A DNA stretch of 64,000 nt from Zantedeschia hybrid cultivar (taxonomy: Eukaryota > Streptophyta > Magnoliopsida > Alismatales > Araceae), in the NCBI GenBank assembly GCA_030544215.1, contig JARZZO010000009.1:52757129-52821128 (forward strand). The letters are read 5' to 3'. Each line of letters starts with the position of its first letter. Position 1 is the first letter of the stretch. The translations under genes were made by a program, and so were the position numbers. Positions 12,418-23,086 of the stretch are shown in pieces. Below the pieces are notes generated by a model that was given only the letters and a program-made list of their open reading frames with translations, ran no database searches and was not told the DNA's origin.

Positions 12418-14098
12418 TTACTGTGTGAGAAGTTTTGTCACTCAGTGAGGAATTGCGAATGGCTCTCATTGCAGCTTTAAAACTCCTCAAATTTATGAAG
12501 CTCATGCAGCAAAAATTCAAGAAATACCCTATGAGTCATTCATGGCTTCCATCACCTTCACTGAAAATGATATGTTACTGTCTACAAATGACCACAACAG
12601 GCCACTCTACATGAGAGGAAAGATAAATGGACAATCTGTCAATAGAATTCTGGTTGATCAAGGCTCTGCTGGTCAGCATCATGCCTCTCAGAACTTTCCA
12701 AAAATTTCATTTTCATATGCACCTAAGAAGAGTGCAAGATTTCAAAATAGTTGGATTCAAGCAGAAGTCAGAAACACCAATTGGGGCAGCAGAATTTGAA
12801 ATGGTCGTCAGTGACTTTCACTTCACAGTCTTCTTCCATATCATAAATTATGATACCACATACAAAGTTTTGCTTGGGCGGCCATGGATACATCAATACT
12901 TTGTGGTGCCCTCCTCATTGCATCAATGCATCAAATTTTCCTGGGAAGGACAAATACAGCGGGTCTTCGCTGATCTCGAACCTTACGAGGTTCATGAATG
13001 CCATCTTATGGATGCCAATCTCTATATACCCCCACCCCTGGAAGAAAAAGAAGAAACAAAAAAGCCTGATACCAGTCGGAGCAAGGAATGGTTTCCACCT
13101 CCACCAGATATTAGCTCTCTCAGTCTTGAAGACAAAGAAGCTACAATTATGAAAAGTCTTTCAGCAAAGACAACCAAACAACAAGATGTACTCTCTATAA
13201 AAGTCATTGTCCCAGTCGGACTAATACATCCTATTGAAGAGTATGAATGTCATCTCGTAGAGCCTTTGAAAAAATTTGTGGTTCCTCACGAAGATGGACA
13301 TAAAACAGTCTTTTGTAGAGCTGATGAGCAGTCGGCTACTGAAGACAAAGATTGCCATATACCTGATATAGAAGAAGAATTATGGGTTGACATCATGGGT
13401 CTCCCAGACATGACAAAGCATACTGAGGAATTAGATAAGGCTCAGTCAATTTCATTATATCAAACAAAAAAGGAATGGAGCGGGTTCCAATAGCTATGGT
13501 ACCCTCCTAACATGTCCAAAGCATTGATGCAACATACACAACATCCAAGCGTGGGATATACCTTGCCGGAAGAAGAAACTCCTGAATTATCAGTAAATAT
13601 GACATCTATTTTGCCAGAAATATCAGAAATTGCACAAGCAATATATGATGACTAGGATGAAGAGCAGCCCACGGGTCAATCTATTCAAGAAAGCCAGCCA
13701 GAAGCTGATCAATCTCCTATTCCGGCATGTCAATGCTGGAAACATCTTGAAGAAGAAGACATCCAAGTCGTAGAAGTCAAGGAAAATGATATCCCAAGTT
13801 CCGATATGGTTCAGAATATACCAGAAGAACAAGAAAATCCATCTATTACCCCCAAACCTCATGTTAACATAGGTCAAAGAGAAGATGAGCTCACTCAGAT
13901 TATAGAAAATCAACAGGCAGATCCTGCCCCAAATATTTTCACAGCAAATCAATCCAATGAAATTGACCAAGAAGTCAACAAATTGAAGCAGAAATAGAAG
14001 AAGAAATAAATGAACAAGATCTAATGGAGCTCCAGCCAGCACCTCCAGAACTTGAAGATGGAGGATAAGCCACAGTTGATGAACTCCTTGAAATCAAT
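12418..14098 (+). pseudogene. pol: X1 aspartic protease and protease-RT linker
   Basis: A retropepsin-like segment starts near 12600 with MRGKINGQSVNRI and the active-site region VDQGSA (12653 onward), then LLGRPWIHQYF near 12870. The protease cleaves the Gag-Pol precursor. The active triad is Asp-Gln-Gly, not the usual Asp-Thr/Ser-Gly, and X2 has the same residues. An extra G near 12671 shifts the frame and a missing base near 13978 restores it. Stops follow at 13491, 13653 and 14066. About 350 residues of acidic, Pro/Glu-rich linker separate the protease from RT with no obvious intron, unlike classical Ogre elements. Confidence 0.8.
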
Positions 14099-15600
14099 TT
14101 GGGCTCTGAAGAAGACCCAAAACCAACATATATAAGTACATTGCTCAGTCAAGAACAACAGCAAGCATATATTTCGCTTCTGAAGGAATTCCGAGATTGT
14201 TTTGCCTGGTCCTATAAAGAAATGCCTGGGTTAGATCCAGAAGTAGCTCAACATGAGCTGGCCATTGATCCAGCCATCGAGCCAATCAAACAAGCTCCAA
14301 GAAGAATGAGGCCAGAGCTGATAAACAAAATCAATGCTGAAGTCGACAAGTTAATTGATGTTCTCTTCATACAAGAAAATCAATATACAACATGGCTAGC
14401 AAATATTGCTCGAGTCAAAAAGAAGAATGGAAAGATCAGAATCTGTGTAGACTTCAGAGATCTAAATAAGGCATGCCCAAAGGATGACTTCCCAGTGCCT
14501 GTTATCGAAATCATGGTCGATGCTACCACAGGACATGAAGCTTTGTCTTTTATGGATGGATCATCAGGATATAATCAAATATAGATGGCTGAGAAGGATA
14601 AGATCCATATTGCCTTCAGAACTCCTAAAGGAATCTTCCACTACAAAAGAATGCCCTTCGGCCCCAAAAACGCTGGTGCAACATACCAAAGAGCAATGAC
14701 CAAGATATTTGATGAATTCCTTCATCAACAAGTTGAATGTTATATTGATGACCTAGTTGTCAAAACTAAGAAAAAGGAAGATCATATGCAAGATCTCCGC
14801 ACCATATTTGAAAGGCTGAGGTAATACAGCTTGAAAATGAACCCCATGAAGTGCGCCTTCGAGGTTTCAAGTGGCGAATTTCTGGTCTTTATTGTCAGAT
14901 ACAGGGGCATTGAAATAGACCTAGTCAAAATCAAAGCTATCCAAGAACTTCCACCTCCGAAGAATCTCAAAGAGCTGCAGTCCCTTCAAGGACGGCTTGC
15001 ATACATTCGAAGGTTCATATCCAACCTAGTTGGACGGTGTGAACCCTTCTCTAAATTAATGAAGAAAGATGCCCCATTCATATGGGATGATGAATGTCAA
15101 AATGCGCTTGAGAAAATCAAGCGATACCTTGCATCGCCACCTGTACTGGGGGCACCTATCAAAGGACAGTCATTAATCATATATATCACTGCTCAGGAGA
15201 CTTCTTTAGGGGCAATGCTGGCACAAGACAATGAAGAAGGCAAAGAGCAAGCACTATATTACTTAAGCAGAAGGCTGATCAGGGCTGAACTCTGGTACTT
15301 ACCTATCGAAAAGATATGTTTGGCCCTAGTCTTTGCAGCTAAAATACTTAGGCACTATATGCTATCACATGAAATCCAGCTCATCTCTAGGGCTGATCCT
15401 CTCAAATATATCTTCAATCGACCAGCCTTGAAAGGTCGTTTGGGCAAATGGGTAGTCCTCCTCATGGAGTTTGACATCAAATATGTTCCTCAAAAAGCCA
15501 TCAAAGGTCAAGCCATTGCAGACTTCTTTGCAGCACATCCAGTGCCAGAAGATTCACCGTTGGTCACCGACTTGCCAGATGAAGAAATATTAGAAGCCAA
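14099..15600 (+). pseudogene. pol: X1 reverse transcriptase and degenerate first RNase H
   Basis: RT copies element RNA into DNA. Visible motifs in order are INAEVDKLID, RICVDFRDLNKACPKDDFPVP, SFMDGSSGYNQI, FRTPKGIFHYKRMPFGPKNA and the catalytic YIDD at 14741-14752, then the thumb and tether (LQSLQGRLAYIRRFI). The first RNase H (about 15100-15520) reads YITAQETSLGAML, so the usual first catalytic Asp is not seen, as expected in the Tat lineage. Stops at 14582 (TAG for TGG), 14822 (TAA for CAA) and, further on, 15827 break the frame. X2 carries the same region on - at 43390-44863. Confidence 0.9.
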
Positions 15601-16046
15601 CCCTACAGAACAAAAGATATGGCAGCTATATTTTGACGGGGCCTCCCGTTCAGCAATTGCACAAGATGGTACATTCACTACAAAGGCCGGGGCAGGCATT
15701 GTCCTGATATCTCCAAAAGGCGAGGTTCTGCATACCTCGTGTTCCTTAACTAAGCCATGCACCAACACTGAAGCTGAATATGAAGGTTTGATAGTTGGCC
15801 TGGAAGTTGCTCTGGAAATGGGCATTTAAATGATTCAAGTCCATGGAGACTCAATGTTGATTATATATCAAGTCCAAGGAATATATGATGTCAAAAAGCC
15901 CGAGTTGATTCCTTATCACAAAAGGGCCCTCAAGCTAATACAAAGATTCTATTTCTTTGAAATCAACCATATCAACCGCAGTGCAAATGCTCAAGCTGAT
16001 GCTCTGGTTAAATTAGCAACTTCTCTGGCTCTGCCGCCAGAAGGGT
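15601..16046 (+). pseudogene. pol: X1 second (archaeal-type) RNase H, 5' of the Tekay-type insertion
   Basis: After RT and the degenerate RNase H comes a second RNase H with catalytic acidic residues in place: LYFDGASRS (Asp), CTNTEAEYEGL (Glu), VHGDSMLIIYQ (Asp) and NAQADALVKLA (Asp). A dual RNase H is the hallmark of Tat-lineage Ty3/gypsy elements. A TAA at 15827 interrupts the domain. The Tekay-type element inserted at 16047 just after the domain; the reading frame resumes at 23087 after its duplicated TSD. Confidence 0.85.
16042..16046. repeat. Target-site duplication (left) of the Tekay-type element: agggt
   Basis: The five bases agggt at 16042-16046 recur at 23087-23091. They flank TGTAAGGACT on the left and CGTTACA on the right. 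The empty site can be read by joining the two sides and is intact at the matching place in X2 (near 42910). Confidence 0.97.
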
Positions 16047-16140
16047 TGTAAGGACTGAGGTTTCGGGTTCAGTATTCGAGTCGGGTTCGGGCCGGATCCC
16101 CTGGTTTCGACCCTGAGGGGTCTTGAGATTTCTGACTGAA

Positions 16141-16235
16141 TGACGTCAGCACTGCTCGACGTCTTTCAAAAGACGTCTGTCTGTGTAGACGCCATTTAAG
16201 TCTGCTTTCTGTTGTGCCACGTATGCGCCACGTGG
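16141..16235. promoter_or_regulatory. Candidate bZIP/bHLH sites in the 5' LTR (TGACGTCA and CCACGTGG)
   Basis: A palindromic TGACGTCA lies at 16141-16148, and a G-box core CCACGTGG at 16228-16235. Both are exact matches to well-known plant bZIP (and, for the G-box, bHLH) binding sites, and both are kept in the 3' LTR at 20447-20454 and 20534-20541. They lie upstream of the pyrimidine-rich block, where an LTR promoter is expected. Function is inferred only. Confidence 0.45.
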
Positions 16236-16279
16236 GCGGGTTTCGGGCCGCGAGAGTACGGCCCCTGTCGTGTTGTCTG

Positions 16280-17390
16280 AACGGCGTCCACGATGGTCGA
16301 CGCGATTTAGACTGCGACCCCTGCGATGTCAATGTACGGCGCCAGAGCGTTGTCAGTACAGCCTGTCCTGTCGTCTGAACGGCTTCCGTGGTGAGCGACG
16401 CGTTTCAGAGTGCTATCAGTACGGCCCGTCCTGTCAGACTGATTGGCGTCTGTCTCGATCGACGCGTTTTAGCCAGATTCAGATTGACCCCGCGAGCCTC
16501 CCCTTCTTTCTCTCATTCTTCGCCTCCACTCTCTCTCTCTTCGCCCTCTCTGCCCTCTCTGCCCTCCTTTCTCCCTTCCCTTCCTCTTCTTCCTCTTCCA
16601 TCACTCCAATACCTCCTTACCTCTCACCTCTACCTCCACCACTTCCTTCGCGGCGTTCCATTCTCCGGACGGCGGCCGACGTCCCGGCGGAGTGGCGGCG
16701 TCCTCGAGGGTACCGGCGGCGGTCTGTGGTGCAGCGGGTCGGCGGCACAGAGCTTAGATGAGTTCAAGAACCGGTAGGGGGACAAACCTTGCATGGACTG
16801 TAGTTGTCTTGCTCGTGATTTCCTTGGCGTGGCATGATGTGTTTTTGGGTTAGAATGAGCATGTTTAGGGGGTTTTCTCGTGGGAATGGCCGTGTTCAGG
16901 ATTGTGGAATTGTAGCATGCTTATGGTAGTTGATTTCCCTTTCCTCCCCCTTCTGTTTTGGGCGTTTTCGAGGTGTTTGGGGTTAAAGGAGGAACCCTCG
17001 GATCGAACCAGAGAACCAAGTTTCTGGCGCTAAACGGCGTCGTGCCTGGTCGACGCCTTTTAGAAGGACGTCAGGGCAGTACGACGCCCTTTTAGGGCAG
17101 AAACCTCCCTGTTCGAGGTTTCGCCGCACGGGGTTCTGGCGCTAAGAGACGTCATGTATGGACGACGCCTTTTAGAAGGACGTCGGACCATCATGATGCC
17201 TTTTAGGCAGGAAATCACCCCGACTGAGGCTTCTGCAAATCTGAAATTCTGGGGTGAATGGCGTCTGTGGACTCTGACGCATTTTAAAGGGCGGCTTCCC
17301 ATGTCGACGTGGTTTAAGCAATAATCTGGTTTTAATGAACCTGTTTTAGGGGCTTGAATGGCGTCGACCTCGGTCGACGCGATTCAAGAC
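16280..17390. repeat. Dispersed GGCGTC...GACGCC hairpin motifs in the Tekay-type 5' LTR
   Basis: The motif is a short stem of GGCGTC or GACGTC, 6-10 bases, then GACGC(C) and usually TTTTAG or ATTTAG. Copies lie at about 16280-16310, 16378-16408, 16441-16471, 17035-17098 (two), 17143-17213 (two), 17257-17288 and 17355-17387. The best is 17361-17380, with 9 bp arms (GCGTCGACC / GGTCGACGC) around two bases. All recur 4306 bp downstream in the 3' LTR. Confidence 0.8.
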
Positions 17391-18782
17391 AGAACTGCTT
17401 AACTCCTGTTATTTAACACATGTTTCACGATTGGATGGTTCGAATGCATACTTTAAGTTGTACACTGAGACTGAGAACTTCTGCGTGAGTGGAATTACAT
17501 CATGTATGTGTGTGTGTTTATGCGGATATGGAATTGGAACTACTGTGGTTTACGTTTGTCACCTTGGGCCGATGGGGAAGGGCCATGGTGTCTGTGGGGC
17601 ATTGTTGTCGTATCGGTGGGGGAGTGGTACATGTTGTGTTTTACCTTTGGCTGAGGGAAGCAGAACCACCTTAAGCCTGTCGGGCCGGAGTAGCCGGTGC
17701 GCTATTCGAGGGGTTGCTGTTTGGTCTCAGCGGGTCGGGGTTTCCCTGTTTGTCGTGGCAGCTTTCGGCGCGTTTCTTGCTGTGGAGCTGGTTGTGGTAC
17801 TGTTGGAGTTGTTTTACCCCTTTATCCACTGGGCCTGATGTGACCTTTGATCAAGGTTACGAGTGGTACCCTTCGCCCTTTGGCCTGACGCAGCCCGGGA
17901 GGTTAGGGTTGTGGGTAGTTCCTGTAGCTTCGGCTTGACGGGGGTTCGCCGGTCCCCAGGGCCCTCCTGAAGCGCCGAGGCCTGGCGTGGAGGAAATCCG
18001 GTCGGTAGGACAGTAGTCTAGACTGCTTGTGTGCATACGTAGCTGGGCAGTGGTGGTTCACTGGTCCCAGCTAGTCCTAGTTTGACTCACTGCCTCACCC
18101 TACGGTGCCCCGGAACACTGTAGGGGTGGACAGGCGTGAGTAGTGGTGGTTGTGTTGTGAGGCGACGTTTGACTTCGATCGACGGTGTGGTTCGGTCGCT
18201 TTGTGGACTTTGGCTGTGAGACGTGACTTTGTGTTGGGTTTCTCGGGTTGCTTAGAACTGTTCCTGCTACACTGCTTATACGTATGTTTCATATCAGATT
18301 TGGGTGCTATGTTTGCTGCTTTACTTAATTGCCATATATCCGTATTGTTGCACTTGTGGGTGTGTGAGTGGGAGGCAGGGGATCGGATGATCCCTACTGT
18401 GCCCAATTCTGGTGTGGCTCACTCCCTGCGGTTTCAGGTGTGGACCTCGTGGCGTGTGGCAGCGTGTGGTGTCTTCTTGGTGTGCGGACCAGCAGCTGTC
18501 TCAGTTCCGGGGTATGCCCCGATGTTGTTGTACTTTACTTCTGCCTGTACTTATTTAATTGTTGGACCATGTAATTATTGTTGAACTGTATACGGACATG
18601 GTTATCTTCCTTCCTGCGCACTTGTTATATCTTTGTAGTCCGTGTGATTGTTATATTTAGCCTTGTTTAGCGCTTACTCCTCCAGATGTGTTGTGTGAGA
18701 TCCGGGTGTGAACCCGCAGTTAATGGGCCGACATCCATTTAGTGATCGGGTCTCCGGCCATAGGATGGCGGGTCGTTACAGA

Positions 18783-18794
18783 TGGTATCAGAGC
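18783..18794 (+). other. Primer-binding site, initiator methionine tRNA
   Basis: TGGTATCAGAGC two bases after the 5' LTR is the standard complement of the 3' end of plant initiator methionine tRNA. It primes minus-strand DNA synthesis. It fixes the 5' LTR end at 18780 and the element's orientation. Confidence 0.95.
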
Positions 18795-18935
18795 TCAATC
18801 TGGTCGAGTATGCGGTAAACTGGGTTAGATATTATAGTCTAACAATAAGTATGAGTCTGTACAGGCGATGGCTGCTGGTGTAGATTGGTAGGTTTTGACG
18901 TGTTTTGGTTCAATTTTTGTGTCAGTGGGGTAGTG

Positions 18936-19976
18936 ATGGCACCGAAGAGTAGAGTTCCGTTGGCTCGTGGTTCAAGAGCAGATGATGGTGGTTCGAGGGC
19001 AGAAGGACATAATGTGGATCGTTTCATGGAAGCTATGATTGGGGCTATGTCTAGATACCAGCAGGGAGATGGAAGTGAGTGGTCCAATTCCCGAGGTGGC
19101 CAGTCTATGGTGATGGAGCGGTTCTTGAAGTTGAAGCCCCCTTCTTTCACGGGTCAACCTGTTCCAGACGCGGCAGCTCATTGGATTAAGGAGGTAGAGA
19201 AGGCATTTGATGTTCTTGAATGTGCTGAAAATGACAAGACCTTGTTGGCAACCTACTTGCTGAAGGACGATGCTTATGATTGGTGGGTTACCATCAAGGG
19301 GTTGATGTTTCCAGATAGGTCCTTGAGAGAGATTCCTTGGGAAGGCTTTGTGAGAGAGTTTAGTGGACAGTACTTTCCGAGGCACGTTCGTAGGGCCAAG
19401 GAAATGGAGTTTATGGAATTGGTGTAGGATGGTATGTCAGTTCTGGAATATCAGATGAAATTTGTAGCTCTGGGAAGATTTGCTCCACACATATCTGAGC
19501 ATGAGGATCTTAGGACAAAAAAATTTGTGGATGGACTTTGGCATGATCTGAGGGAATTCGTGGCAGCTCATTGCTGTAAGGATCTGGCGTCAGCAGTTCG
19601 GTGCGCGGCAACGGTGGAGATTCAATTCCAACAAATGGTGAAGGAGTCAGAGCAATCAGCACAAGGGAAGCAGCAGGACAAGGATAGATCAGCGGTCTTT
19701 TCGTCAGGCGGTTCGAGTTCCTTTGAGCTCGAGTTCCAAGAGGTACCTTGTAATGAGGATGAAGATGGTTCGGTTCAGCAGATGCAAACGAAGGTCAGCT
19801 GGCAACAGGAAGCGAGGCGGGACGCTGCGGATCGTTGTCTCCGTTGTGGCAGGTTTCATGGCAATCGGATATGCCCATTGATCACGGGTAGCTGTTTTGG
19901 CTGTGGTAGGAAGGGACATCTCGCGAGGAACTGTCCCCAGAAGAATAAGACAGGTCAGGAGCCGAGTGGTCAGTAG
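18936..19976 (+). pseudogene. gag: Gag of the Tekay-type element, one in-frame stop
   Basis: Gag packages element RNA. The start MAPKSRVPLARGS at 18936 is preferred over an upstream in-frame ATG at 18885 because it resembles Tekay-type Gag starts. The retrotransposon gag domain spans about residues 60-220 (FLKLKPPSFTGQPVPDAA, WIKEVEKAFDVLEC, DDAYDWWVTIKG). The C-terminus has CLRCGRFHGNRIC and then the zinc knuckle CFGCGRKGHLARNC (19893-19934). A single TAG at 19425-19427 splits the 346-codon frame; context suggests a CAG origin. No pol follows, so this is the element's only gene. Apart from the one stop the frame is clean, in contrast to the heavily decayed X1 gag-pol around it. Confidence 0.88.
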
Positions 19977-20352
19977 GAGCCCGGGACGTTGAGTGGTGTT
20001 GCATCTCTTGGTGGAGGTTCGAGATATCAGGCTAGAGGAGCGCTTTTGTCTTGTCTCATTCGGAGGTGATTGTGAACTCTTGTGGCACTTTTATGTATTT
20101 GGTTTGGTGGAGAATCAGTTTTGTAATATGTGCCTTGCTAATGTGTGGTTATTTTGATCTATCAGCTTTTTGTCATAGTCGAGAATCTTGGTTAGCTTGG
20201 TGTGAATTTCTTTGGCTAGTTACGTGGAGCCCAGTGGGTCTGAGTGGTGAGAATGATTGTTGTGATCTGTGTTGCCAACATGTGATGGATAGCCGAGATT
20301 ATCGTGAGCGGTTGCAAATTTCGAGGACGAAATTCTTTTAAGGGGGGGAGAA
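19977..20352 (+). other. 3' untranslated region, pol-end remnant and polypurine tract of the Tekay-type element
   Basis: After gag there are about 335 bp with no recognisable domain, then TTTCGAGGACGAAATTC (20319-20335) and a purine run at 20340-20352 (aagggggggagaa). The first resembles the last codons of Tekay/Del pol, so it marks where a long pol deletion rejoined the 3' end. The purine run is the plus-strand primer and directly abuts the 3' LTR. Confidence 0.75.
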
Positions 20353-23086
20353 TGTAAGGACTGAGGTTTCGGGTTCAATATTCGGGTCAGGTTCGGGACG
20401 GATCCCCTGGTTTCGACCCTGAGGGGTCTTGAGATTTCTGACTGAATGACGTCAGCACTGCTCGACGTCTTTCAAAAGATGTCTGTCTGTGTAGACGCCA
20501 CTTAAGTCTGCTTTCTGTTGTGCCACGTGTGCGCCACGTGGGCGGGTTTCGGGCCGCGAGAGTACGGCCCCTGTCGTGTTGTCTGAACGGCGTCCACGAT
20601 GGTCGACGCGATTTAGACTGCGACCCCTGCGATGTCAGTGTACGGCGCCAGAGCGTTGTCAGTACGGCCTGTCCTGTCGTCTGAACGGCGTCCGTGGTGA
20701 GCGACGCGTTTCAGAGTGCTGTCAGTACGGCCCGTCCTGTCAGATTGATTGGCGTCTGTCTCGATCGACGCGTTTTAGCCAGATTCATATTGACCCCGCG
20801 AGCCTCCCCTTCTTTCTCTCATTCTTCGCCTCCACTCTCTCTCTCTTCGCCCTCTCCACCCTCTCCGCCCTCCTTTCTCCCTTCCCTTCCTCTTCTTCCT
20901 CTTCCATCACTCCAATACCTCCTTACCTCTCACCTCTACCTCCACCACTTCCTTTGCGGCGTTCCATTCTCCGGACGGCGGCCGACGTCCCGGCTGAGTG
21001 GCGGCGTCCTCGAGGGTACCGGCGGCGATCTGCGGTGCGGCGGGTCGGCGGCACGGAGCTTGGAGGAGTTCAAGAACCGGTAGGGGGACGAACCTTGCAT
21101 GGACTGTGGTTGTCTTGCTCGTGATTTCCTTGGCGTGGCATGATGTGTTTTTGGGTTAGAATGAGCATGTTTAGGGGGTTTTCTCGTGGGAATGGCCGTG
21201 TTAAGGATTGTGGAATTGTAGCATGCTTGTGGTAGTTGAATTCCCTTTCCTCCCCCTTCTGTTTTGGGCATTTTCGGGGTGTTTGGGGTTAAAAGAGGAA
21301 CCCTCGGATCGAACCATAGAACCAGGTTTCTGGCGCTAAACGGCATCGTGCCTGGTCGACGCCTTTTAGAAGGACGTCAGGGCAGTACGACGCCCTTTTA
21401 AGGCAGAAACCTCCCTGTTCGAGGTTTCGCCGCACGGGGTTCTGGCGCTAAGAGACGTCATGTATGGACGACGCCTTTTAGATGGACGTCGGACCATCAT
21501 GACGCCTTTTAGGCAGGAAATAACCCCGACTGAGGCTTCTGCAAATCTGAAATTCTGGGGTGAATGGCGTATGTGGACTCTGATGCGTTTTAAAGGGCGG
21601 CTTCCCATGTCGACGTGGTTTAAGGAATAATCTGGTTTTAATGAACCTGTTTTAGGGGCTTGAATGGCGTCGACCTCGGTCGACGCGATTCAAGACAGAA
21701 CTGCTTAACTCCTGTTATTTAACACATGTTTCACGATTGGATGGTTCGAATGCATGCATTAAGTTGTACACTGAGACTGATTACTTCTACGCGAGTGGAA
21801 TTACATCATGTATGTGTGTGTGTTTATGCGGATATGGAATTGGAACTACTGTGGTTTACGTTTGTCACCTTGGGCCGATGGGGAAGGGCCATGGTGTCTG
21901 TGGGGCATTGTTGTCGTACCGGTGGGGGAGTGGTACATGTTGTGTTTTACCTTTGGCTGAGGGAAGCATAACCACCTTGAGCCCGTCGGGCCGGAGTAGC
22001 CGGTGCGCTATCCGAGGGGTTGCTGTTTGGTTTCAGCGGGTCGGGGTTTCCCTGTTTGTCGTGGCAGCTTCCGGCGCGTTTCTTGCTGTGGAGCTGGTTG
22101 TGGTACTGTTGGAGTTGTTTTATCCCTTTAGCCACTGGACCTGATGTGACCTTTGATCAAGGTTACGAGTGGTACCCTTCGCCCTTTGGCCTGACGCAGC
22201 CCGGGAGGTTAGGGTTGTGGGTAGTTCCTGTAGCTTTGGCTTAACGGGGGTTCGCCGGTCCCCAGGGCCCTCCTGAAGCGCCGAGGCCTGGCGTGGAGGA
22301 AATCCGGTCGGTAGGACAGTAGTCTAGACTGCTTGTGTGCACACGTAGCTGGGCAGTAGTGGTTCACTGGTCCCAGCTAGTCCTAGTTTGACTCACTGCC
22401 TCACCCTACGGTGCCCCGGAACACTGTAGGGGTGGACAGGCGTGAGTAGTGGTGGTTGTGTTGTGAGGCGACGTTTGACTTCGATTGACGATGTGGTTCG
22501 GTCGCTTTGTGGACTTTGGCTGTGAGACGTGACTTTGTGTTGGGTTCCTCGAGTTGCTTAGAACTGTTCCTGCTACACTGCTTATGCGTATGTTTCATAT
22601 CGGATTTGGGTGCAATGTTTACTGCTTTACTTAATTGCCATATATCCGTATTGTTGCACTTATGGGTGTGTGAGTGGGAGGCAGGGGATCAGATGATCCC
22701 TACTGAGCCCAATTCTGGTGTGGCTCACTCCCTGCGGTTTCAGGTGTGGACCTCGTGGCGTGTGGCAGCGTGTGGTGTCTTCTTGGTGTGCGGACCAGCA
22801 GCTGTCTCAGTTCCGGGGTATGCCCCGATGTTGTTGTACTTTACTTCTGCCTGTACTTATTTAATTGTTGGACCATGTAATTATTGTTGGACTGTATACG
22901 GACATTGTTATCTTCCTTCCTGCGCACTTGTTATATCTTTGTAGTCCGTGTGATTGTTATATTTAGCCTTGTTTAGCGCTTACTACTCCAGATGTGTTGT
23001 GTGAGATCCGGGTGTGAACCCGCAGTTAATGGGCCGACATCCATTTAGTGATCGGGTCTCCGGTCATAGGATGGCGGGTCGTTACA
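20353..23086 (+). repeat. 3' LTR of the Tekay-type element
   Basis: This LTR has the same length as the 5' LTR (2734 bp) and aligns without net gaps. It begins directly after the polypurine tract and ends GGTCGTTACA before the right TSD at 23087-23091. It repeats the bZIP/G-box sites and the hairpin motifs, for example the 9 bp-arm palindrome at 21667-21686. Confidence 0.95.

Larger units (their letters stand above)
16047..18780 (+). repeat. 5' LTR of the Tekay-type element
   Basis: The LTR runs from TGTAAGGACT to GGTCGTTACA, with a TGTAA...TTACA terminal inverted repeat. It contains a pyrimidine-rich block at 16495-16640, probably early leader, and seven or more hairpin motifs of the GGCGTC...GACGCC type between 16280 and 17390. 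ORFs in this LTR recur at the same relative place in the 3' LTR only because the sequence is duplicated; none shows protein features. Confidence 0.95.
16047..23086 (+). mobile_element. Gag-only LTR element derived from a Tekay/Del chromovirus (TR-GAG type)
   Basis: Two LTRs of equal length (2734 bp) flank a 1572 bp interior that holds an initiator-Met-tRNA primer site, one gag frame and a polypurine tract. There is no protease, RT, RNase H or integrase, so it would depend on a related autonomous element in trans. The Tekay/Del origin is inferred from the gag (two cysteine motifs), the primer site, and the last codons before the polypurine tract (ATTTCGAGGACGAAATTC), which resemble the 3' end of Tekay pol. 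In the first 190 bp the two LTRs differ at seven positions. It is flanked by agggt and lies in X1 pol. Confidence 0.95.

Noticed and set aside
17431..18584. ORFs of 135-144 codons in the Tekay-type LTR, repeated at 21737-22944
   Set aside because: They recur only because the LTR is duplicated, show Cys/Gly/Val-rich compositional peptides, and contain no domain.
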